Both the position numbers and the translations under genes were made by a program. This document shows, in pieces, positions 57,880-64,000 of a stretch of 64,000 nt of DNA. The stretch's first letter is position 1; each line of letters opens with the position of its first letter. The stretch comes from Prosthecobacter sp. GTDB taxonomy: Bacteria; Verrucomicrobiota; Verrucomicrobiia; Verrucomicrobiales; Verrucomicrobiaceae. The stretch is taken from assembly GCA_019186985.1 (NCBI GenBank), contig JABARQ010000013.1, positions 62,001-126,000 of the forward strand, written 5' to 3'. Under the pieces are notes generated by a model, which made no database searches, was not told the DNA's origin, and worked only from the letters and a program-made list of their open reading frames with translations.

Positions 57880-59823
57880 ATGGAACGCCGCTCCAAAAAC
57901 ACCGCCTGGACCATCGAAGACAGCGCCGATCTTTACGGCATCCGCGAGTGGGGGCACACCTATTTTGACATCTCCGCGCGGGGGGAGGTCGTGGTCAATC
58001 TGAAGGACGGCAAGAAGACGAAGCCGGTGTCCCTGCCGCAGATCGTCAAGGGCCTGCGCGACCGCGGCACGCAGCTGCCGCTGCTGATCCGCTTCGGAGA
58101 CCTTCTGCGCTGGCGCATCGACGAGCTCAACGAGGGTTTTCAGAACGCGATCCGTGAGGGCAAGTACCAGGGCGTCTACCGCGGCGTCTATCCGATCAAG
58201 GTGAACCAGCAGCAGGAGGTGATCGAGGAGATCACGCGCTACGGCCGCAAGTATCACTACGGGCTTGAGGCGGGCAGCAAGCCGGAGCTGATCGCGGCGC
58301 TGGCCTACATGCATGACCCCGAGGCCTACATTGTGTGCAACGGCTACAAGGACGAGGAGTTCATCGACCTGGCGCTCAACGCCCAGAAGATGGGCATCCA
58401 GGTCATTCTGGTGCTGGAGATGCCGAGCGAGCTGGAGCTCATCCTGGAGCGGTCAAAGAAGATGGGCGTGCGGCCGACCCTTGGCGTGCGCTTCCGCCTG
58501 AGCGCGGAAAGCGCAGGCCACTGGAGCGGCTCGGGCGGAGACGCCAGCGTCTTCGGCCTGAACATCTCCCAGCTCATGAGGGTGGTCGATCATCTGCGCG
58601 AGCAGGGCATGCTCGACTGCCTGCGGATGCTGCACTACCACCAGGGCAGCCAGATTCCGAACATCCGTGCGATCCGTCAGGCGGTGACGGAGGCGGCACG
58701 CGTCTACTGCGGCCTGGTTCAGGAGGGCGCGCGCATGGGCATCCTCGACCTTGGCGGCGGCCTGGCCATCAGCTACGACGGCTTCAAGGGGGCCACCTCC
58801 GCGTCCAGCAACTACGGCACGAAGGAGTACTGCGCGGACGTCATCGAGGCGATCAGCGAGGTGACGGCGGAGGCGGGCGTGCCGCATCCGGACATCATCA
58901 CGGAGTCCGGCCGTGCCGTCGTGGCCTACTACAGCGTGCTCGTCATCAACATCCTGGACGTGAACCGTTTCGAGCCCGCACGCGGCAAGATCGAGCTGGA
59001 AAAGGATGCGCCGCCGCTGGTGCGCAACCTGGCCGAGCTTCTTGAGGAGCGCAGCAAGGCGGACAAGCTTTCCCGCGAACGTGTCCAGGAGATCTACAAC
59101 GACGCCGTCTACTACCGCGACAAGCTGCGCAGCGAGTTCAACTACGGAAAGGTGTCCCTCCGTGACCGCTCCCAGGGCGAGGAGATGTACTGGGACATCA
59201 TGAACTGGCTCTCCACGAAGCTGGATTCCGTCGGGCATGACGGCTCGCAGATGGAGCGGCTGTCCGCCGTGCTCACGGACTATTATTACGGCAACTTCTC
59301 CGTTTTCCAGAGCCTGCCCGACCTCTGGGCCATCGACCAGATCTTCCCGGTCATGCCCATCCACCGGCTGAAGGAGAAGCCCACGCGCAACGCGGTGCTT
59401 TCGGACATCACCTGCGACAGCGATGGCAAGATCGCCCGCTTTGCGCACAGCAACGAAATCTGCGACTCCCTGCCGCTGCACGATCCTGAAATCGGGGCTG
59501 GGTCGGAGGACTACATGCTCGGCATCTTCCTGGTCGGCGCCTACCAGGAGACCCTGGGTGATCTGCACAACCTGCTGGGAGACACCAATGTCGTCTCGGT
59601 TTCGATTGAGAACGGCAAGCTCAAGTACCGCCGGGAGCAGGAGGGCGACAGCGTCGCCGAGGTGCTCAGCTACTGCGAATACAACCCCAAGGAGCTGGCG
59701 GACCGCTTCCGCGCCCTGGCTGAAAGCGCCGTGGTTTCCAAGCGCATCACGCCTTCGGAGCGCAAGGAGATCATGGGTGCCTTTGAGGCCGGTCTCCGTG
59801 GTTATACCTATTTTGAGACCTGA
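57880..59823 (+). CDS. speA: Biosynthetic arginine decarboxylase
   Basis: This 647-residue PLP enzyme of the alanine-racemase fold has the PLP Lys107 in YPIKVNQQQ, a HYHQGSQIPN segment, a GGGLAISYDGF loop, and the catalytic cysteine region SDITCDSDGK. It decarboxylates arginine to agmatine for putrescine and spermidine. It matches the biosynthetic (not the acid-stress) type in length and layout. The stop lies in a 7-bp hairpin, and no agmatinase gene is adjacent. The start at 57880 matches the family; the longer frame from 57688 overlaps recG. Confidence 0.94.
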   Translation: MERRSKNTAWTIEDSADLYGIREWGHTYFDISARGEVVVNLKDGKKTKPVSLPQIVKGLRDRGTQLPLLIRFGDLLRWRIDELNEGFQNAIREGKYQGVYRGVYPIKVNQQQEVIEEITRYGRKYHYGLEAGSKPELIAALAYMHDPEAYIVCNGYKDEEFIDLALNAQKMGIQVILVLEMPSELELILERSKKMGVRPTLGVRFRLSAESAGHWSGSGGDASVFGLNISQLMRVVDHLREQGMLDCLRMLHYHQGSQIPNIRAIRQAVTEAARVYCGLVQEGARMGILDLGGGLAISYDGFKGATSASSNYGTKEYCADVIEAISEVTAEAGVPHPDIITESGRAVVAYYSVLVINILDVNRFEPARGKIELEKDAPPLVRNLAELLEERSKADKLSRERVQEIYNDAVYYRDKLRSEFNYGKVSLRDRSQGEEMYWDIMNWLSTKLDSVGHDGSQMERLSAVLTDYYYGNFSVFQSLPDLWAIDQIFPVMPIHRLKEKPTRNAVLSDITCDSDGKIARFAHSNEICDSLPLHDPEIGAGSEDYMLGIFLVGAYQETLGDLHNLLGDTNVVSVSIENGKLKYRREQEGDSVAEVLSYCEYNPKELADRFRALAESAVVSKRITPSERKEIMGAFEAGLRGYTYFET

Positions 59824-59837
59824 CCCGGGTGGTCAGG
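59819..59837. terminator. Hairpin overlapping the speA stop codon
   Basis: CCTGACC (59819-59825) pairs with GGTCAGG (59831-59837) around a 5-nt loop, and includes the stop codon. It lacks a T tract, so it is a weak intrinsic terminator at most; it may mark a processed 3' end or slow readthrough into the small secreted-protein gene. Confidence 0.3.
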
Positions 59838-59914
59838 AGGGGACTCCGGCCTCGATTTTCAAAAGTTTGCTGTTGTCGAAAACTGGGGGGGCTGATAAAA
59901 GCGCGGCCCTCCCT

Positions 59915-60454
59915 GTGATTTTTTCCTCCCCCCGAATCACCTTCCTGCTTTTCCTGAGCCTGGGCGGCCTTGCCGCTTCGGCCCAGGATGCCTTCCTGCC
60001 ATTGCCGCAGGCCGGGCCGGAAATGATGGTGGTGCCGGAGTCGGAAAGCCGCTTTTTGAAGCCGACCAAGTCCATCAAGCCGCCGACCACGGCCGCTTCA
60101 ACGGCAGGTCAGGCGCCCCCCCAGGTGACGGCTCCGATCGTCGCCCGTCTGCGGCGGCTCATCCTCATGCCAGCCGGCCTTCCTCCGGAGGCCCTGCGTG
60201 AGCAGATCGCCGCCAGCGGCCAGGGCAGGCAGCCTGTCACGGTGGTTGGCATGCAGGCCCCGGCCCCGGTCCTGACCAAGCTGGCGGACCTGTTTGGCAG
60301 CAAGGTCAACGAGGAGACCGAAAAGAAGGTCATTGATGCCGTGCGAGTCGGCATGAGCGCGGGCAGCACTGGCACCTCACCCCGGCGGGTGGAAGTGGTT
60401 GGCTGGTCGCCTGTGGAAGGCGTGATGGCCGTGGCGGTGTATCCTGAAAGCTGA
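59915..60454 (+). CDS. Small secreted protein of unknown function
   Basis: From GTG 59915 this is a 179-residue protein with a signal peptide (MIFSSPRITFLLFLSLGGLA, cleavage near ASAQ). The rest has LPLPQAGPEMMVVPESESR and an alpha/beta region with VTAPIVARLRRLILMPAGLP. The RLRRL..MPAGLPPEALREQI text resembles POTRA-like modules only in rough pattern, so no family is assigned. It is 91 bp after speA. Upstream open frame into speA is a shadow. Confidence 0.55.
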   Translation: MIFSSPRITFLLFLSLGGLAASAQDAFLPLPQAGPEMMVVPESESRFLKPTKSIKPPTTAASTAGQAPPQVTAPIVARLRRLILMPAGLPPEALREQIAASGQGRQPVTVVGMQAPAPVLTKLADLFGSKVNEETEKKVIDAVRVGMSAGSTGTSPRRVEVVGWSPVEGVMAVAVYPES

Positions 60455-60514
60455 GCGGCGGGTGTCGGGATGCCTGTGAGGGGAATCGGCTGAAAGCCGG
60501 GATGATGCGTGGCG

Positions 60515-60554
60515 TTAAACGGTTCCGTTTCTCCGCCGACCATGAACCGTTTAA
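60515..60554 (+). promoter_or_regulatory. 11-bp inverted repeat spanning the start codon of the giant secreted protein gene
   Basis: TTAAACGGTTC (60515-60525) is an exact inverted repeat of GAACCGTTTAA (60544-60554), with 18 bp between that includes the ATG at 60542. In the mRNA the stem would place the start codon at its edge and bury codons 2-5. In DNA it would be a symmetric operator-like site. A smaller hairpin, CGGCT-gaa-AGCCG, lies at 60487-60499. Confidence 0.5.
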
Positions 60555-63500
60555 AACCGCTCCTTGCCTCCGCGCTCCTCTGCTCATCCCTCATTGCTGA
60601 CGAGGCCGAGGACATCCTGTCCCGGTCGGGGGTCAAGGGCGGCATTGTCGTGCATGTCGGCTGTGGTGACGGCACGGTCACCCGGAACCTGCGCGCGAAC
60701 GATTCCTACCAGGTGCAGGGCCTGACCAAGGAGGGCGACAAAGTGCCGGCCATCCGGGATGAGATCTACAAGGCAGGCGTTTACGGCCCCGTGGCGGTCG
60801 AGGCCTGGGACGGCCGCCATCTGCCCTACATCGAAAACTATGTGAACCTGCTCGTGGTGGAGGATGCCGCTTCGGTTTCCCGCGAGGAGGTCGACCGTGT
60901 GCTGACCCCGCTGGGCGTGGCGCTGATCCGCAAGGGCGGCGGCTGGGAGAAGATCATCAAGCCCTGGCCGGAGAAGATGGACGAGTGGACGCACTATGCC
61001 TATGACTCGAAGGGCAACCCGACATCGAAAGACTATTTGGTTGGGCCGCCGACGCGCATGCAGTGGGTGGGCAACCCGCGCTGGAGCCGCCATCATGACC
61101 GCATGTCGTCCGTGAGCGCGAAGGTCAGCAGCGGCGGGCGCATTTATTACATCATCGACAAGGGCAGCCGCATCACGATCCTCACACCTCCGAAGTGGAC
61201 GCTGGTGGCCCGTGACGCCTTCAACGGCACCGTGCTCTGGGAGAAGCCGATTGAGAAATGGAGCACGCATCTCTGGCCGCTGAAGTCAGGGCCCACGCAG
61301 CTCACCCGCCGGCTCGTGAGCATCGGGGACAAGGTGTATGTCACGCTGGGCGTCTCCGCCCCCGTGGTGTGCCTGGACGGTGCGACAGGGAAGGTCATCC
61401 GCGAGTATCCGCAGACCGCCGGTGCCGAGGAGATCCTGTTCCGGAACGGCACCCTCTACACCCTGGTGAACAAGGAGGCCTGGCGGCTGAACGAGGAGTT
61501 TGCCGTCAAGGCGCAGAGCGACCAGAAGCGTGTGGAGACCGAGTTCAACTGGGACGGCAGGCCGAAGCATCTCATGGCGGTGGACGCGGAGAGCGGTCGA
61601 ACGCTCTGGGAGCAGGAGGACCGCATCGCGCCGATCACCCTGGCCATCGATGACAGGCGCATCGTCTACTACAACGGTGACGGGCTGGCCGCGCGGGATG
61701 TGAAGACGGGCGCGGTGAAGTTCACCACGGACCCCACGAAGCGCCGTGAGCTGTACGAGTTCAACTTCGCGCCGCGCGTGCTGCTGCATGGTGATGTCAT
61801 CATCTATGCCGGTGGCAACGGCGAGATGAAGGGCATGAACGCGGACACCGGCAAAGACCTGTGGACCGCGCCGCATGAGAAGAGCGGCTACCGCAGCCTG
61901 GAGGACGTGGTCGTGGCGCAGGGGCTGGTGTGGAACTCCGGCAACCTCCAGGGCACGCAGAGCGGTGAGTATCGTGGCTTTGACCCGCTTACCGGCGAGA
62001 AGAAAAAAAGCTTCTTCCCCGACGTGCCGGAGGGCACCTACTGGTTCCATCACCGCTGCTACATGGGCAAGGCGACGGAGAAGTTCCTCATCCCCAGCCG
62101 CACCGGCATCGAGTATGTGGACATGGAGAAGCAGCACTGGGACCTCAACCACTGGGTGCGCGGCGCCTGCCTCTATGGCGTGATGCCCTGCAACGGCCTC
62201 ACCTACGCCGGCCCGCACAACTGCGCCTGCTATCCCGAGGCGAAGCTGGACGGCATGAGCGTCATGGCCAGCACTCCCGTTCATCCGCTGCCTCCGCAGA
62301 CGCCGGATTCTGAACGGCTCATCAAGGGCCCGGCCTTTGCCGCGGTCATCGAGGAAACCGAGCCCGACTCCGGCGACTGGCCGACCTACCGTGCCGACAA
62401 CGCCCGCAGCGGCGCGGCGAAGAGCGACCTGAAAAAGGACCTGGGCATGGCCTGGGAGGTGAAGCTGACCCCGCCGCTCTCCACCACGACCACCGCCGCA
62501 GGGCTGACCTTCGTGAGCGAGGTGGACCGGCACACCCTGCATGCCTTTGACGCGGCCACGGGCAGGCCGGCCTGGCGCTTCATCGCCGGCGGACGCATCG
62601 ACTCGCCGCCGACCTGCTGGAAGGGGCGCGTGCTGTTTGGTGGCAAAGATGGTTATGTCTACTGCCTGCGCGCCGCCGACGGCGCCCTGGTCTGGAAGTT
62701 CCAGGCGGCCCCCGGCCTGCTGCGCCATGGCGCCTGGGAGATGATGGAAAGCGTCTGGCCGGTGCACGGAAGCGTGCTGGTGGAGAAGGACCTGGTGAGC
62801 TGCGTGGCGGGCCGGTCCTGCTTCCTGGACGGCGGCCTCTGGTTCTACCGCCTCGACGCCCGCACGGGCGCGATGCGCGTCAAGGTCAACTACGACGACA
62901 AGGATCCTGAGACCGGCGGCGACCTCAACGACCGCCACAAGTCCCTGCAGATGCCCGTGGCCCTCAACGACATCCTCAGCAGCGACGGCAGGTGGACCTA
63001 CCTCCGCACCCAGAAGATCGGCGACGACGGCAGCCGTGTCGAAGTCGGGCCGGTGAGCGGCGACTTCGCCAAGCAGGGCGGAGCCCACAAGGGCGAGGGC
63101 TCCCATCTTTTCGCCCCGATGGGATTCCTGGACGACTCGAACTTCCACCGCAGCTACTGGGTCTATGGCAAAAGCTTTGCGGGCGGTCATGCGGGCTACT
63201 ACCAGGCCGGCAAGTACGCCCCGGCCGGGCGCATCCTGGTGCATGACGACAAGAACGTCTATTCCTACGGACGTGAGGCCCAGTACTACAAGTGGACGAC
63301 CACCATGGAGTACACCCTTTTCTCCACGCCCAAGACGCCGCCGGACGAGGCGTATGAACCGGCTGAAGCCGTCACTCCCCGGGTGGGCAACAGCCTGGTG
63401 CTCGGACCTGACGGCCAGCCGCTGCCGAACCAAAACCAGGTCAACGAAAACAAGGCTGCCAAGGCCGGGGCCAAAAAGGGCAGGGGCGGGGCGAAGGGCA

Positions 63501-64000
63501 ATGCTGTCGCCAAGGGAAAAGGCAAGGGCGCTGCGGCTCCGGTCAACGCACCTGTGCCGGGCTCCGTGCTGTTCCCCGCCCATGAGGCGCTCAACCCGAC
63601 GAAGTCGGCGCTCACCGTTGAAGCCTGGGTGTATCCCGACAGGGCGGGCGGCACCGTCATGCATCATGGCGGTCCTCTTCAGGGCTTTGCCCTGGACATC
63701 CGGGAGAAGAAGCCGCAGCTCCATGTGCGCAGTGATTCGAAGCTGAGCAGCATCGTCTCCGCCGAGGCCCTGACGGACGGCTGGCATCATCTGGCGGGTA
63801 CGGTCGGCCTTGACGGCAGGATGGCGCTTTACATCGACGGCAAGCTGGTGACCGAGGGTGCAGGAACGACCATTGCCGACAAGCCGGCACGCCCGATGTA
63901 CCTGGGCAATGGCGAAGGGGCCGCCGAAGGCAGTGCGGGAGGCTTCAGCGGCCTGCTGGACCAGTTCGCCCTGTATCACAAGGCGCTGACGCCCGCCGAG
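60542..64000 (+). CDS. Secreted methyltransferase-like/PQQ-propeller/LamG giant protein (3' end outside window)
   Basis: The frame is open from ATG 60542 to the window end (1153 codons). It starts with a signal peptide (MNRLKPLLASALLCSSLIAD), then a SAM-methyltransferase-like segment (VVHVGCGDGTVTRNL, VNLLVVEDAASVS, LGVALIRKGG; about residues 25-140). A PQQ-like beta-propeller region follows (about 150-900, with LYTLVNKEAWRLNEE and VYCLRAADGALVWKFQA), then a Lys/Gly/Ala-rich linker (about 960-1000) and a LamG domain starting near 1005. The Verrucomicrobiota are rich in such propeller proteins, but the fused exported methyltransferase-like head is unusual. Catalytic competence is unproven. Confidence 0.8.
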   Translation, partial: MNRLKPLLASALLCSSLIADEAEDILSRSGVKGGIVVHVGCGDGTVTRNLRANDSYQVQGLTKEGDKVPAIRDEIYKAGVYGPVAVEAWDGRHLPYIENYVNLLVVEDAASVSREEVDRVLTPLGVALIRKGGGWEKIIKPWPEKMDEWTHYAYDSKGNPTSKDYLVGPPTRMQWVGNPRWSRHHDRMSSVSAKVSSGGRIYYIIDKGSRITILTPPKWTLVARDAFNGTVLWEKPIEKWSTHLWPLKSGPTQLTRRLVSIGDKVYVTLGVSAPVVCLDGATGKVIREYPQTAGAEEILFRNGTLYTLVNKEAWRLNEEFAVKAQSDQKRVETEFNWDGRPKHLMAVDAESGRTLWEQEDRIAPITLAIDDRRIVYYNGDGLAARDVKTGAVKFTTDPTKRRELYEFNFAPRVLLHGDVIIYAGGNGEMKGMNADTGKDLWTAPHEKSGYRSLEDVVVAQGLVWNSGNLQGTQSGEYRGFDPLTGEKKKSFFPDVPEGTYWFHHRCYMGKATEKFLIPSRTGIEYVDMEKQHWDLNHWVRGACLYGVMPCNGLTYAGPHNCACYPEAKLDGMSVMASTPVHPLPPQTPDSERLIKGPAFAAVIEETEPDSGDWPTYRADNARSGAAKSDLKKDLGMAWEVKLTPPLSTTTTAAGLTFVSEVDRHTLHAFDAATGRPAWRFIAGGRIDSPPTCWKGRVLFGGKDGYVYCLRAADGALVWKFQAAPGLLRHGAWEMMESVWPVHGSVLVEKDLVSCVAGRSCFLDGGLWFYRLDARTGAMRVKVNYDDKDPETGGDLNDRHKSLQMPVALNDILSSDGRWTYLRTQKIGDDGSRVEVGPVSGDFAKQGGAHKGEGSHLFAPMGFLDDSNFHRSYWVYGKSFAGGHAGYYQAGKYAPAGRILVHDDKNVYSYGREAQYYKWTTTMEYTLFSTPKTPPDEAYEPAEAVTPRVGNSLVLGPDGQPLPNQNQVNENKAAKAGAKKGRGGAKGNAVAKGKGKGAAAPVNAPVPGSVLFPAHEALNPTKSALTVEAWVYPDRAGGTVMHHGGPLQGFALDIREKKPQLHVRSDSKLSSIVSAEALTDGWHHLAGTVGLDGRMALYIDGKLVTEGAGTTIADKPARPMYLGNGEGAAEGSAGGFSGLLDQFALYHKALTPAE

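Noticed and set aside
3000-64000. Long open frames antisense to most large genes (for example about 3265-4482, 6675-8504, 11393-12760, 22602-24860, 27207-29531, 61286-63979)
   Set aside because: In a GC-rich genome the antisense of coding DNA lacks stops. These frames show no family motifs, signal peptides or domain layout, and their proteins are rich in Arg, Pro, His and Ala. The opposite strand carries recognisable proteins in every case.
1-64000. Recurring GTTAGG / CCTAAC hexamer (about 18 copies by eye)
   Set aside because: With about 65% GC the expected number on both strands is in the low twenties, so the motif is not enriched. It does not cluster near genes.
1-64000. CRISPR arrays, tRNA, rRNA or insertion sequences
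   Set aside because: No regularly spaced direct repeats, no cloverleaf-like segments and no transposase motifs were seen.

Overview
The window looks like a GC-rich (about 65% by eye) chromosomal segment of a Verrucomicrobiota bacterium, probably close to Verrucomicrobiaceae/Prosthecobacter. The reasons are the DUF1549/DUF1553 protein with a planctomycete-type cytochrome domain, a DUF1501 protein, a DUF6797-type haem protein, a secreted sulfatase, many secreted sugar-phosphate-isomerase-like and Gfo/Idh-like proteins, and a LamG/PQQ-propeller giant. I see no tRNA, rRNA, CRISPR array, prophage, transposase or plasmid gene. All assignments come from reading motifs in the sequence; no database search was run.

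Region by region. (1) 1-10233: a probable carbohydrate or sugar-acid catabolic island. It holds a XylR-like regulator (cut by the window edge), divergent from a TIM-barrel isomerase-like gene, an enolase-superfamily gene, a haem protein with a DUF6797-type N-terminus, a ThuA-like gene, a DUF1549/DUF1553 cytochrome protein and a second TIM-barrel isomerase. (2) 10337-16042, minus strand: an alpha/beta hydrolase, then an eight-gene operon-like run that ends in an ECF42-like sigma factor. The run carries two SRPBCC, two VOC and two YCII/DGPF genes and a DUF1579-like lipoprotein. (3) 16278-20378: a sulfatase with a C-terminal EF-hand and a GDSL/SGNH hydrolase, divergent from a DUF1501 protein. (4) 20378-22905: a GlcD-like FAD oxidase translationally coupled to a stand-alone ketosynthase-fold protein. 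(5) 22977-29297: a HerA-like ATPase, a secreted Gfo/Idh-like protein with its own terminator, a left-handed beta-helix protein next to frr, and a phosphodiesterase-family protein.

(6) 29576-38792: housekeeping and scattered genes: a pseudouridine synthase, a LysR regulator, a SWIM zinc-finger protein, a lipoprotein, an HtrA protease, a DUF486 membrane protein, a third TIM-barrel isomerase, riboflavin synthase, thioredoxin reductase, and a lipoprotein D,D-carboxypeptidase just downstream of aroD (38813-39529). (7) 39590-51370: an exopolysaccharide locus with a priming glycosyltransferase, a 1702-residue RCC1/Ig surface protein, an outer-membrane beta-barrel, a Wza-like export protein and a Wzc-like chain-length regulator/tyrosine kinase. 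(8) 51437-55325: three consecutive secreted hydrolases, the last an esterase fused to an SMP-30 propeller. (9) 55347-64000: a DUF971 protein, recG, biosynthetic speA, a small secreted protein, and the start of a giant secreted protein that joins a methyltransferase-like N-terminus, a PQQ-type propeller and LamG.

The most unusual points are the ECF42-like operon, the RCC1/Ig giant inside the polysaccharide locus, the methyltransferase/PQQ/LamG fusion with an 11-bp inverted repeat around its start codon, palindromic regulatory regions at 523-562 and 46172-46217, and an imperfect hairpin repeat at 34760-34905. Long open frames antisense to nearly every large gene are side effects of GC-rich codon use and are not annotated.
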